DNA of 64,000 bases from Caldifarciminota bacterium 4484_18 (GCA_002256535.1 NMUJ01000007.1:4001-68000), one strand, 5' to 3'; shown: positions 9,891 to 18,582, numbered from the stretch's first letter. The notes: generated from the letters alone by a model not told the origin. Numbers and translations are program-made.

Positions 9891-9976
9891 CGATGCCGTA
9901 TGTACCAGATTACACTATATATAATGCACGCCAGGATCAAAGCATACGCACCAAATGTAGATGGTGGACAACCCAT
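9887..9976 (-). CDS. Putative small membrane protein coupled to the symporter
   Basis: 29 codons, ATG 9976 to TGA 9887-9889, overlapping the symporter ATG by four bases. The product has one membrane-spanning stretch (FGAYALILACIIYSVIWY) and a basic end (IRHR). Several SSS symporters are preceded by a small one- or two-segment subunit of the YhdT type, so a translationally coupled accessory subunit is plausible. No ribosome binding site is visible at this ATG, and the N-terminus may be incomplete. Confidence 0.4.
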   Translation of the reverse strand: MGCPPSTFGAYALILACIIYSVIWYIRHR

Positions 9977-10022
9977 CGTAACTAAGATGCAGTCTCATCA
10001 TAGAAGGTCAACTCCTCACCCC

Positions 10023-10050
10023 TTGTCTAACACTAAAAATGCTGTATATT
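10023..10050 (+). promoter_or_regulatory. Promoter of rnpB
   Basis: TTGTCT (10023-10028), 16-base spacer, TATATT (10045-10050). The predicted transcription start falls at about 10056-10058, matching the first base of the RNase P RNA P1 helix. Confidence 0.65.
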
Positions 10051-10055
10051 ATTAA

Positions 10056-10401
10056 GTGACCGGGTGGATCGGGTGGTCGCTCCGATCCGGGGAGGAAAGT
10101 CCGGGCACCATAGGGCAGGGTACCCCGTGATAAGCGGGGGCTCTAGGAGCGATATCTCTTAGAGACGGAAAGTGCCACAGAAAACAGACCGCCAGCGGTC
10201 CCGTTCTATGGGATGCGGGCAAGGGTGAAAAGGTGGAGTAAGAGCCCACCGCTCTGGTGGTAACACCAGAGGCATGGCAAACCCTACCCGGTGCAAGGCC
10301 AAATAGGGGGAGAGGTAGCCCGCCTCGTCATCACCCCGGGTAGGCCGCTGAGATAGATGACCACCCTCGACAGAACCCGGCTTACAGATCCACCCGGTCA
10401 C
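10056..10401 (+). ncRNA. rnpB: RNase P RNA (type A)
   Basis: Catalytic RNA of ribonuclease P, which removes 5' leaders from pre-tRNAs. The ends form a perfect 15-bp P1 helix (10056-10070 with 10387-10401). Conserved core sequences are present: GAGGAAAGTCCGGGC at about 10091, CCCGGTGCAAGGCCAAATA at about 10287, and ACAGAACCCGGCTTAC at about 10370. Length of about 346 bases is typical. The 3' P1 strand overlaps the last bases and stop codon of the convergent GWxTD gene, so the RNA's 3' end and that coding end share sequence. I see no T-rich intrinsic terminator right after it. Confidence 0.95.
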
Positions 10402-11384
10402 ATCTTGTAGTATGTAGGATAGACCAGTATATAATCACCGAACCCATGTTCGTCCACAAATATGAACACCATATTACGTGAATAGTAATACCATATCTCA
10501 TAGGGCTTATATTCAAGTTCGAATGGGTGTGATTCCACCTCATCCGGTGGCCCCAATAGTATATAAACTCTACCTCTATCGGTACGCCATCCTTCCCGGG
10601 TTTCACGAAAATGTGTATTCGCATACTCTACACGTTCGAGATATGTCTCCTTATATTCATTATGTGGGGTGCCGGGAGTGGGGTCACGTTTTTTCCAGAA
10701 CTTCTTCCATAACTGTTCACGCTCGGAGCGAGTTTTGGCCTTCCTGAACGCATCCATTTCCTCACCCGTCGCTATGTAAGATAGTACCTCATAGTTATCG
10801 ATGTACTTCCAATCAAGATATGGACCAAACAGTAACGTATCCTTATAGACTTTATCACCCAGCCTTAACTGATATATACCCTGCTCTTCGTCAGCCCTCA
10901 CATATAACGTGCATGGGTAAGTAACTTTATCTCCACTCAAAATTATGCTGTCAGTTCTATCCCCTATTTTATACCAAACCGTAAAGGGCGCTTTATTTTC
11001 ACGAAAATCATATACATTGAAAATCAGGTATCCCAAAAGCACACTATCTTCTGTTGCTATAAAAATAGGTGACGAAAATGTCAACATACTTTCCGGTTTA
11101 TCTGGAATCCTGATAGTCTCTCGCTGCTTGGACACAGTTTGTGTCTGTAGATCACGTAGCTCCACTTCCAACGTATATTCACCTGGTTCAAACGGCCCTA
11201 TTTTCAGCTCACTTCTGAGCTCATAATACGATACGGTGGTTTCATATTCTGGGAACACTCTATGGTCTATGTGGATGTCGCCAATCTCAACTACAAGCAG
11301 ATATGGGTGCCCATCTTCCCATATAAGGGTTTTTTGGTAACTAAACCCCACCATAAAAAGGAGTAATACACACCACATACTCAC
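10398..11384 (-). CDS. GWxTD-domain protein
   Basis: 328 residues with an N-terminal hydrophobic signal (MSMWCVLLLFMVGF), a beta-rich middle region with Ig-like strands, and a C-terminal GWxTD domain: FWKKRDPTPGTPHNEYKE, REGWRTDRGRVYILLGPPDE and YEIWYYY. This domain is found in secreted or periplasmic proteins of FCB-group, Acidobacteria and related candidate phyla; its biochemical function is not established. The stop codon lies inside the rnpB P1 strand on the other DNA strand. Confidence 0.9.
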   Translation of the reverse strand: MSMWCVLLLFMVGFSYQKTLIWEDGHPYLLVVEIGDIHIDHRVFPEYETTVSYYELRSELKIGPFEPGEYTLEVELRDLQTQTVSKQRETIRIPDKPESMLTFSSPIFIATEDSVLLGYLIFNVYDFRENKAPFTVWYKIGDRTDSIILSGDKVTYPCTLYVRADEEQGIYQLRLGDKVYKDTLLFGPYLDWKYIDNYEVLSYIATGEEMDAFRKAKTRSEREQLWKKFWKKRDPTPGTPHNEYKETYLERVEYANTHFRETREGWRTDRGRVYILLGPPDEVESHPFELEYKPYEIWYYYSRNMVFIFVDEHGFGDYILVYPTYYKM

Positions 11385-11418
11385 TTATAAGTTACTGGAT
11401 AAATACGTTTATGCAATA

Positions 11419-11577
11419 TCATTCGTGTGTCCCGAATATCTCCAAGAATTTCACAATAAGGTTGATATTTCGCCATAGGAATATCAACCCTATAAGCAGA
11501 AATATTAGCACAATTATAGGGGTCCATGCAGGTCTTATCCTCCTATACCGTACAAATTTATAGTTAGGCCATTTCAT
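11419..11577 (-). CDS. Small single-pass membrane protein
   Basis: 52 codons, ATG 11577 to TGA 11419-11421. The ATG lies within the last codons of trmI in a different frame. The product starts with a basic stretch (MKWPNYKFVRYRRIRPAW), continues with a clear transmembrane segment (TPIIVLIFLLIGLIFLW) and ends in a short amphipathic tail (NLIVKFLEIFG). It fills the gap between trmI and the GWxTD gene. The positive-inside pattern supports a real inner-membrane miniprotein. No family recognised. Confidence 0.55.
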   Translation of the reverse strand: MKWPNYKFVRYRRIRPAWTPIIVLIFLLIGLIFLWRNINLIVKFLEIFGTHE

Positions 11578-12337
11578 TCACAATTTTATTCCCAAATGTA
11601 AGATAACCCGTATGACATATCATAAACTCCCTTGGCCGTGTTTTACCCTCACGTACCAATATTTCACGTTCTATAACCTCCACCGTACGCAACCTTACGA
11701 AGTAACCCTTCAACGCCTCATATGCCTTCTGTACCTGTTCGATATTGGGTGAAAGTGATACCCAAAATCCACCGGGTTCTAACACCTCATATACTGGACG
11801 GACGAATTCCCATGGTTCAGGTACATCCACAAAAGCAGCCTCCACCACAGGTATATTGAACCCTTCCTTTGTAGGGTCACACAGTAAGAATTCCACCCTA
11901 TCTGCTAAGTTGGCCCTCCTCACATTGTTTATTGCATTATCCAGAAACTCCTTACGACGCTCAAATGAGTATACTTTACCTGTTGTACCCACGATAGTAG
12001 CGAGCACTATGGTGAATGCACCCGATCCCGTACCCACTTCAAGTACACGGCTACCACACCCTATAGACGTATATAACAACATAAGGCCAGCATCTTTTGG
12101 ATATATGATGGTTGTCACCCTACGTACCTTAAGCATCAGATCGCGGGTGGCTGGCTTTATCACATAGAATGTGGTTCCAGACGAGGAGACAATCTTCTCA
12201 CCCCATTTCAAACCTTCAGGTAGGGTAATCTCCCCCTTATGTGTGGAAAATTTAACCCCTGGTTTATAAACAAGCAGAAACTTTGCCTTCGATCCACTGT
12301 ACAATAGGATTTGATCACCTTCGTGCAATGATTGCAT
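11564..12337 (-). CDS. trmI: tRNA (adenine-N1)-methyltransferase TrmI
   Basis: 257 residues. TrmI makes m1A58 in the T-loop of tRNAs using S-adenosylmethionine, a modification important in thermophiles. The N-terminal beta domain is followed by PKDAGLMLLYTSI and the SAM-binding motif VLEVGTGSGAFTIVLA, then the acidic FERR, the catalytic-region aspartates in AAFVDVPEPWEF, and the C-terminal REGKTRPREFMICHTGYL. The ATG shares one base with the stop of the DegT gene. Complete. Confidence 0.9.
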   Translation of the reverse strand: MQSLHEGDQILLYSGSKAKFLLVYKPGVKFSTHKGEITLPEGLKWGEKIVSSSGTTFYVIKPATRDLMLKVRRVTTIIYPKDAGLMLLYTSIGCGSRVLEVGTGSGAFTIVLATIVGTTGKVYSFERRKEFLDNAINNVRRANLADRVEFLLCDPTKEGFNIPVVEAAFVDVPEPWEFVRPVYEVLEPGGFWVSLSPNIEQVQKAYEALKGYFVRLRTVEVIEREILVREGKTRPREFMICHTGYLTFGNKIVNEMA

Positions 12338-13455
12338 TACCTGAAGAATCCAACAATCGTATCTATAACGTAATCAACCTCATCTTCGGATAAATACTGG
12401 AAAATAGGCAAAGATAGTACCTCCTTGCTAACTTTTTCAGAAACTGGTAGATCGCCCCCCCTATAACCAAGATATGATAATGCCGGCTGTAAGTGACACG
12501 GTATGGGATAATGTATTGCAGTTTCTATCCCTTTTTCTTGTAGGAACTTACGTAGATTATCACGTTCTGGTGTCCTTATAGTGTACTGGTGATAGATATG
12601 GGTTCTATCATGCTTTTTAGCTGGTGTTTCCACAACCGCCTGTAGTTTCGCATCATATTTGGCTGCGATAGCTTTTCGACGTTCGTTCCACTCTTCAAGA
12701 TGTTTGAAATTCACACTAAGTATAGCAGCCTGTATAGCATCGAGCCGCGAGTTATACCCCCAATCTGGATAGTAATACTTCTTTGTTGCCCCATGTATTC
12801 TATATGTCTTAATCTTCTCATAAAGTGTAGAATCGTCAGTAAATATCATACCTGCATCACCAAATGCAGGTAGATTTTTTGTAGGGAAGAAGCTCACCCC
12901 CCCTAATAAGCCGAACGAGCCCACCTTCTTACCTTTGTATTCGGCACCTAATGCCTGTGCAAGATCCTCTACCACGGGTACCCCATACTTTGTGGCAATC
13001 CCCGTAATTTCATCCATATCTGCACTCTGGCCATAAAGATGTACAGGTATGATCGCCTTCAATCGTGAGCGTACGGATGGTGGCAGATGTTTAATCACAA
13101 TATCAAGGTGTTCGGGATCCATGTTGTAGGTTTGGGGTTCAATATCCACAAATATGGGTGTAGCACCTAACCTTATTATAACCTCAGGTGTCGCAAAAAA
13201 CGTAAATGTAGTAGTTATGACGAAATCACCCTGTCCCACACCTATCACACGTAGTGCCAGTAATAACGCATCTGTGCCACTCGCTACCCCCAACGCATAT
13301 GAGGTACCTACATAATGTGCTAATGTTTGTTCAAGTTGTGCTACAACATCACCCAGTATAAACCTACCGCTATTAAGTACCGAACCGATTGCTGCATCTA
13401 TATCGGGTTTCAGATCTTCATACAATCGTCGAAGATTAATCAACGGTACATGCAT
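12337..13455 (-). CDS. DegT/DnrJ/EryC1/StrS-family sugar aminotransferase
   Basis: About 372 residues. PLP-dependent aminotransferase acting on keto-sugars bound to nucleotides, for cell-surface polysaccharide. Signatures: VPLINLRRLYEDL start, SGTDALLLALR, TFTFFATPEVI, FVDIEPQTYNMDP, VHLYGQSADM, VVEDLAQALGAEYKGK, and FFPTKNLPAFGDAG with the Schiff-base lysine. I prefer ATG 13455 (MHVPLINLRR) over the in-frame ATG 13470, because GGGGG sits just before it. A nucleotide-sugar dehydrogenase at 26.9 kb could serve the same sugar chemistry. Confidence 0.88.
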   Translation of the reverse strand: MHVPLINLRRLYEDLKPDIDAAIGSVLNSGRFILGDVVAQLEQTLAHYVGTSYALGVASGTDALLLALRVIGVGQGDFVITTTFTFFATPEVIIRLGATPIFVDIEPQTYNMDPEHLDIVIKHLPPSVRSRLKAIIPVHLYGQSADMDEITGIATKYGVPVVEDLAQALGAEYKGKKVGSFGLLGGVSFFPTKNLPAFGDAGMIFTDDSTLYEKIKTYRIHGATKKYYYPDWGYNSRLDAIQAAILSVNFKHLEEWNERRKAIAAKYDAKLQAVVETPAKKHDRTHIYHQYTIRTPERDNLRKFLQEKGIETAIHYPIPCHLQPALSYLGYRGGDLPVSEKVSKEVLSLPIFQYLSEDEVDYVIDTIVGFFR

Positions 13456-13466
13456 CTCATACCCCC

Positions 13467-14027
13467 TCATTTTACACGTTCAATATATTCGCCAGTACGT
13501 GTATCAACTTTGATGATATCACCTTCCTTAATAAACAATGGTACCGTAATGGTGAGCCCCGTCTCCAGTTTGGCAGGTTTACTGCCACCCGTTGCTGTAT
13601 CACCACGTACACCAGGTGGTGTCTCAACTACTCTAAGTTCGACGAAGTTTGGCAATTTCACACCTACAGGTTCGCCATCCGCATAAATTATGTTAACATC
13701 CATATTCTCCGTAAGGTAATTACGTGCTTCACCTACAACTTCAATAGATAGCGGAAGCTGATCATATGTTTCCATATCCATGAAATAGAATGTATCGCCT
13801 TCGCGGTATATATACTGGAAGCTCTTCTCCTCCAGATGTACGATATCTATCTTATCACCCGCTTTGAAGGTACGCTCAAGCACCACACCGGTTTTGAGGT
13901 TTTTGAGCCTTGTTCGCACAAAAGCGCCACCTCTACCCAGCTTCACATGTTGAAAATCCACAACTGTGTAGAGGTCACCTTCCAGCTTTATTGTTGTACC
14001 TTTTCTTAGATCAGATGTTGTAGCCAT
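13467..14027 (-). CDS. efp: Translation elongation factor P
   Basis: 186 residues, the standard length. EF-P relieves ribosome stalling at proline runs. Three beta-barrel domains are recognisable: KGTTIKLEGDLYTVVDFQHV, the tip loop LGRGGAFVRTRLKN, and the C-terminal signature region ending in KVDTRTGEYIERV. The tip residue is Arg32 rather than lysine; bacteria differ in whether this residue is beta-lysylated, rhamnosylated or unmodified, and no epmA/earP-like gene is in the window. The stop overlaps the DegT leader. Confidence 0.95.
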   Translation of the reverse strand: MATTSDLRKGTTIKLEGDLYTVVDFQHVKLGRGGAFVRTRLKNLKTGVVLERTFKAGDKIDIVHLEEKSFQYIYREGDTFYFMDMETYDQLPLSIEVVGEARNYLTENMDVNIIYADGEPVGVKLPNFVELRVVETPPGVRGDTATGGSKPAKLETGLTITVPLFIKEGDIIKVDTRTGEYIERVK

Positions 14028-14028
14028 A

Positions 14029-14766
14029 TCACCCCCTTGTTATATTAAAAGTCGCCAAATACTGTTTAATAAGTGGTATGTTGGAGGTTTTGAACCCTTC
14101 AATATCGCCCTCGAAGATTATCTTACCTTCCGCCAACATCGCTATTTTATCCGCTACGGTAAACGTACACTGTAGATCATGTGTCACGATTATTGCCGTA
14201 AGTCCAAGCGTCTTCTGTAGGTCTTTTATTAACTCATTGATCTTTTGTGCAGTGAGTGGATCCAATCCCGTCGTGGGTTCATCAAATAACAGATATTTGG
14301 GTTCTATTGCCAACGCACGTGCAATAGCTACACGTTTTTTCATACCACCTGATAGCTCCGATGGCATAAATTCTTCGCTACCTGCCATCTCAACGAGTGT
14401 GAGTTTATCACATGCTATACGACGTAGATCTTCCTCCGGCAAATGGTCGTGCACTCTCAATGCAAGTGTAACATTCTCCCATACAGGTAGCGAATCGAGT
14501 AATGCCGACCCCTGAAACACCATAGCCATTCTCTTACGTACATTCCAAAGCTCTCTACTGGATGCTCTTGTTATATCTATACCATCTATAAATATATTAC
14601 CGCTGTCAGGTTTAAGTAACCCTATAATGTGTTTCAGTAATACACTTTTGCCCACCCCTGAACGCCCCAATATTACAGTGATCTTCTTTTCTGGGATTGT
14701 GAGGTTTACACCCCTTAACACATGGTTATCACCGAAAGATTTGTGTAGATCCTTGATCTCTATCAT
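14029..14766 (-). CDS. mlaF: ABC transporter ATP-binding protein, MlaF type
   Basis: 245 residues. Walker A GRSGVGKSVLLKHIIGL at about residue 35, signature LSGGMKKRVAIARAL at about 139, Walker B LLFDEPTTGLDP and the switch histidine in IVTHD. Together with the upstream permease it forms the inner-membrane part of a phospholipid (Mla/Ttg2-like) transporter that moves lipids between the membranes. No MCE-domain (MlaD) gene follows; efp comes next instead. Complete. Confidence 0.92.
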   Translation of the reverse strand: MIEIKDLHKSFGDNHVLRGVNLTIPEKKITVILGRSGVGKSVLLKHIIGLLKPDSGNIFIDGIDITRASSRELWNVRKRMAMVFQGSALLDSLPVWENVTLALRVHDHLPEEDLRRIACDKLTLVEMAGSEEFMPSELSGGMKKRVAIARALAIEPKYLLFDEPTTGLDPLTAQKINELIKDLQKTLGLTAIIVTHDLQCTFTVADKIAMLAEGKIIFEGDIEGFKTSNIPLIKQYLATFNITRG

Positions 14767-14769
14767 AGA

Positions 14770-15516
14770 TTAAATAGGGTAATTAAACATCAACACACCA
14801 ACAATGTTGTCAAACAACAATACAAGCACAGAAGCAGCTACTACACTTTGAGTAGCACATTTACCTACACTTTCGGCACCCCCCATAGCCTTCATACCAT
14901 AGAAGGTACCGATAATACCTATTATTACACCGAATACAGCACTCTTGACAAGGCTACCCGCAAACTCCATGGGTATGAAATTAAACCTCAATCCCTCTAC
15001 ATAGTTGATCAATTTTATGTGAAGTAAAGTAACTGCACATATCCCACCACCTATCATGGCGGAGACTTCACCCACCATCGTCAATATCGGGGTAGCAATC
15101 AATGTCGCCATTATCCTTGGCAATATTATGTAATGATAAGGATCTATGGCAAGCGTCTCAAGCGCATCTATCTGCTCGGTAACCCTCATGCTACCTATCT
15201 CTGCTGCTAAAGCTGACGTCACCTTACCTGCAAGTAGCAGCCCCGTCAATAATGGACCTAACATTATAAAGAACGCTTTTGCTACTGCCATACCTATGTA
15301 TACTTCAGGGAGATACCCCTCACCCTGAGTAGCAGCCGTATACGCAGTGGCGAATCCACCCAAAAAAAGTGTTATCAATATGATGGATAACGAACCTACA
15401 CCAAGCTTCCAAACTTCACTGATAATATATGGTATCACACTGAAAACCCTCGGTAAACGCTTTAGCACCTCCCATATAAATAGTGTAAGCTCCCCTACAT
15501 AACTAAGTGCCTTCAT
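14770..15516 (-). CDS. mlaE: MlaE-type phospholipid ABC transporter permease
   Basis: About 248 residues with six hydrophobic segments. The conserved cytoplasmic loop ALAAEIGSMRVTEQIDALE is the signature of MlaE permeases, followed by RIMATLIATPIL and the C-terminal GGAESVGKCATQSVV. I place the start at ATG 15516 (MKALSYVGEL), where GAGAGG precedes it, rather than at ATG 15537. It overlaps the end of dnaB by 14 bases and lies three bases before mlaF. Confidence 0.92.
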   Translation of the reverse strand: MKALSYVGELTLFIWEVLKRLPRVFSVIPYIISEVWKLGVGSLSIILITLFLGGFATAYTAATQGEGYLPEVYIGMAVAKAFFIMLGPLLTGLLLAGKVTSALAAEIGSMRVTEQIDALETLAIDPYHYIILPRIMATLIATPILTMVGEVSAMIGGGICAVTLLHIKLINYVEGLRFNFIPMEFAGSLVKSAVFGVIIGIIGTFYGMKAMGGAESVGKCATQSVVAASVLVLLFDNIVGVLMFNYPI

Positions 15517-16843
15517 ATTGCCTCTCAAGTTCCACAAACCGTGTATAATCTTCCTGAAAATATAGCTGTGTTATACCCACAGGACCATTACGATTCTTAC
15601 CAATAATTACCTGGAAGATATTCTGTTCAGCTTCTGTCTCCGGTTTGTGTAAAAATATCACAATATCTGCATCTTGCTCTATAGCACCGGATTCACGTAA
15701 ATCCGATAACTTTGGTGGCCTCTTCTCACGCGCAGCAGCCCTCGATAGCTGCGATACTGCAATCACCGGTAAGTCTAACTCTTTGGCTAAATCTTTCAAC
15801 GATCTGGATATAAAACTTATCTCCTGTTGACGATTCTCCATTCTACGGTGTGATGTAATAAGCTGTAGATAATCGATTATTATTAGCTTGACATCTTCTC
15901 GTGATTTAAGTCTACGTGCCTTTGCACGCAATTCCAGTATAGATATTGCCGGTGTATCATCAATAAAGATGGGAGATTCGGAGAGATTACCCGATGCAGT
16001 GTATAGTCGGGAGAGATCCTCCTGTGTTATGTTACCGGTTCGTACTTTATGGATACCCACCTGTGCATGCATACATAGTAGACGCTGTACAACATGCTCT
16101 TTTGACATCTCTAAACTGAAGAATGCAACCGGCACAGATGGATCCGAACGTACCGCGAGATGCTCTATAATGTTAAGTGCAAATGCTGTTTTACCCATAC
16201 CCGGGCGTGCTGCTAAGACAATAAACTCACTATCATGGAAACCAGCAGTATATTTATCAAGATCATTGAACCCAGAAGGTATACCAGTGACGAACCTCCT
16301 TTCCCTGTACGCTTTCTCTATCATCTCGAACACATCCGTAAGCACCGCACGTACAGGTATGAACCCCTTCTTTATTCTCTTCTCTTTAATAGAGAATATG
16401 AGCCTCTCCGCCTCATCCAACGTCTCATCCACATCCTCAGGCATAGCATACGCTGCCTCTATGATCCTCTTACCCGCCCGTATCATCTCACGTAAAACAG
16501 CCTTGTCTGCAACTATACGCGCATAATACTCAATATTCGCCAGAGAGGCGACACTTTCCAACAAATTGGCTAAAAACTCCTTTCCACCAATTTCCTCTAA
16601 TATCCCTTTATTTCTCAGTTTTTCAGCCAATGTAACGACATCGACAACCTCATTTGATTCATACATTTCGACTATTGTTTCAAAGATTTGGCGATGCGAT
16701 TTGAGGTAGAATGCATTAGGTGTAAGTATGGTTATCATCTTCTCTATAGCGTCTTTACTCATCATCATAGCACCCAGCAGGCTACGTTCTGCATCTACTG
16801 AGTGTGGTTCGTATGCCTCAATTTGTTCTTTCTTCTCTTTCAT
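15503..16843 (-). CDS. dnaB: Replicative DNA helicase DnaB
   Basis: 446 residues, intact. Hexameric 5'-3' helicase that unwinds DNA at the replication fork. The N-terminal primase-interacting domain (EPHSVDAERSLLGAMM, FYLKSHRQIF) is followed by a RecA-like motor with Walker A ARPGMGKTAFALNI at about residue 208, FFSLEMSKEHVVQRLL, IIIDYLQLI and SDLRESGAIEQDADIVIFL. No intein is present, although dnaB is a frequent intein site. The start overlaps the uracil-DNA glycosylase gene by 26 bases. Confidence 0.96.
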   Translation of the reverse strand: MKEKKEQIEAYEPHSVDAERSLLGAMMMSKDAIEKMITILTPNAFYLKSHRQIFETIVEMYESNEVVDVVTLAEKLRNKGILEEIGGKEFLANLLESVASLANIEYYARIVADKAVLREMIRAGKRIIEAAYAMPEDVDETLDEAERLIFSIKEKRIKKGFIPVRAVLTDVFEMIEKAYRERRFVTGIPSGFNDLDKYTAGFHDSEFIVLAARPGMGKTAFALNIIEHLAVRSDPSVPVAFFSLEMSKEHVVQRLLCMHAQVGIHKVRTGNITQEDLSRLYTASGNLSESPIFIDDTPAISILELRAKARRLKSREDVKLIIIDYLQLITSHRRMENRQQEISFISRSLKDLAKELDLPVIAVSQLSRAAAREKRPPKLSDLRESGAIEQDADIVIFLHKPETEAEQNIFQVIIGKNRNGPVGITQLYFQEDYTRFVELERQYEGT

Positions 16844-17202
16844 CGTAAAGTCTCTTTAGTAATTTAAGGTGTTCCCATGCCTCTTTTTTCCAACCTCCGT
16901 GTCTAAGCAGTGCTGCTGGGTGGAATGTTGGCAACACCTTAATCCCCTTCCAATCGCATATTTTACCTCGTAGTCTACTGAATTCATACCTACTCTTCTC
17001 CAATATTACCGATGTAGCAAACTTACCCAATGTCAATATTATGCTGGGCTTTATAATTTCGATCTGACGTATTAGATAATCTTTACATGCTATTATCTCC
17101 CCCGGTAGGGGATCCCGGTTCCCCGGTGGTCTGCATTTCAGTACATTCGCTATATAGAAACTCTTCACTCTTAAAGTATTGCTTTAATTTATCAATTTTC
17201 AT
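16818..17202 (-). pseudogene. Family 4 uracil-DNA glycosylase, N-terminal deletion with frameshift
   Basis: Family 4 (iron-sulfur) uracil-DNA glycosylases of thermophiles remove uracil from DNA. The C-terminal part is clear: FYIANVLKCRPPGNRDPLP, ACKDYLIRQIEIIKP, LGKFA, and the uracil-site motif FHPAALLRH. A start at ATG 17202 gives MKIDKLKQYFKSEE, an acceptable N-terminus, but at about 17158-17175 the frame changes directly into FYIANVLKC. About 65-75 family residues are missing, including the two N-terminal cluster cysteines and the GEGPGxxED active-site block. Two of four cluster cysteines remain. It could not be active as written. It overlaps coaBC by 11 bases. Confidence 0.82.
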
Positions 17203-18379
17203 CAAAAAATAAAAAATTTTCCACCTTATCTACAATTATTTTGCCCAATTTTCTTTTCGATGTTCTACCAATATCCCAAATTTCAAGCTCTCTATCCACA
17301 ATTATTGCCTCAATATCATCTCTACCAAATGTCTTTGGGTTATTAACAACTATCATATCGAGCCCCTTTTTTTTCAGCTTCTCTACCCCATTCCATACCA
17401 TAAATTCTGTCTCCAATGCGAATCCAACCATAATCTTATCTGGATATCGCTTTCTTGTGATTTCCAGCACATCGGGTGTAGGTTCGAACTTAGGCTCAAA
17501 TTTCACATCTTTTTTAAACTTCTTCTCATATCTCTTGACCGGCCTAAAATCTGTGGGTGCTGCACACATTATCAATGCTGTCCCCTTTTCTAAGTTTTCG
17601 ATAACCGCATTGAGCATCTCCTCGGTTGATTCCACTTGCACAGTTTCAACTCCTATCGGTTTCTCCAACCCTGTTGGTCCAGATACCAGTATAACATGTC
17701 CTCCCCTATCTCTAACCTCTTCCGCTATAGTGTAGCCCATCTTACCTGAAGCTGGGTTCGATATGAATCTCACCGCGTCTATATACTCTCTGGTAGGTCC
17801 CGCTGTCACCACTATAGTTCTACCTGCTAAACTCTTTTTATCCAGAATTTCTTTCACAAATCTCACTATCTCTTCGGGATTACGCATCCTACCCTTACCA
17901 ATCTTACCGGATGCCAGCTCACCCTCCTCCGGCTCTATTATCTTATACCCCATAACTTCCGACAACTTTCTGATATTTTCCTGCAACACTTTATTTTCCC
18001 ATAACCTTTCTTCCATGGCAGGTGCCAACACCACCGGCGCCCTTGTTGTTGCAACTGTTGCCAATAACACATTATCTGCAATACCAGCCGCCACTTTGTT
18101 AATAAAATCGTAACTGGCGGGTGCCACTAACACCAAGTCAGCATCTGTCAATTTCACATGTATTGGTACAGTTTGTGGCACAAAAAACTCACTGTAAACC
18201 TCATTATTGCTCAGCACCCCCGCTACAAGTGGCGAAACAAACTGTTTAGCATCCGGTGTTAATATAACTTTCACGTCATACCCTTCTTTTCTGAGCAACC
18301 TCACAACCTCCAACCCTTTATATGCAGCAATACTCGCAGTAATACCGAGTATCACCTCTCCTTTTTTTTCTCTTTCCAT
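17192..18379 (-). CDS. coaBC: Bifunctional phosphopantothenoylcysteine decarboxylase/synthetase
   Basis: 395 residues, full length. CoaC (residues ~8-185) is the FMN-dependent decarboxylase: GITASIAAYK, a His in QTVPIHVKLTDADLVLVAPAS, and the substrate-cysteine loop region APAMEERLW. CoaB (~190-395) is the CTP-dependent ligase: VVTAGPTREYIDAVRFISNPASGKMG, AAPTDFRP, VGFALETE and VNNPK. The two steps convert phosphopantothenate to phosphopantetheine in coenzyme A synthesis. panC in the same window serves the same pathway. Confidence 0.95.
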   Translation of the reverse strand: MEREKKGEVILGITASIAAYKGLEVVRLLRKEGYDVKVILTPDAKQFVSPLVAGVLSNNEVYSEFFVPQTVPIHVKLTDADLVLVAPASYDFINKVAAGIADNVLLATVATTRAPVVLAPAMEERLWENKVLQENIRKLSEVMGYKIIEPEEGELASGKIGKGRMRNPEEIVRFVKEILDKKSLAGRTIVVTAGPTREYIDAVRFISNPASGKMGYTIAEEVRDRGGHVILVSGPTGLEKPIGVETVQVESTEEMLNAVIENLEKGTALIMCAAPTDFRPVKRYEKKFKKDVKFEPKFEPTPDVLEITRKRYPDKIMVGFALETEFMVWNGVEKLKKKGLDMIVVNNPKTFGRDDIEAIIVDRELEIWDIGRTSKRKLGKIIVDKVENFLFFDEN

Positions 18380-18582
18380 ACCACCTTCTTCTCAATGAGC
18401 CTCCTCAAGCTTTCGAGGCTAAAGTTTCGCAACTCACCCCCCATTATCTCACCACCTAACATCTTAAAATCACGAAATATCCTATGCGCCTCCTTAGCTG
18501 CTATTACTATCGCCTTATATTTGTTATCCGCAACTTTCTCCAGATCCTCAATCGCTACAAATGGCCTCTTTTTCTCTACCAT
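18352..18582 (-). CDS. rpoZ: RNA polymerase omega subunit
   Basis: 76 residues. RPFVAIEDLEKVADNKYKAIVIAAKEA matches the RpoZ/Rpb6 core that clamps the beta-prime subunit. It lies directly upstream of coaBC, a common neighbour of rpoZ in bacteria, and overlaps it by 28 bases, which supports the call despite the short length. Confidence 0.82.
   Translation of the reverse strand: MVEKKRPFVAIEDLEKVADNKYKAIVIAAKEAHRIFRDFKMLGGEIMGGELRNFSLESLRRLIEKKVVWKEKKKER

Noticed and set aside
10401..10430. Intrinsic terminator after rnpB
   Set aside because: No GC-rich hairpin followed by a T run; the sequence is coding for the convergent gene.
15888..16526. 212-codon plus-strand ORF
   Set aside because: Lies wholly antisense to intact dnaB; composition is a mirror of its codons, no known motifs.
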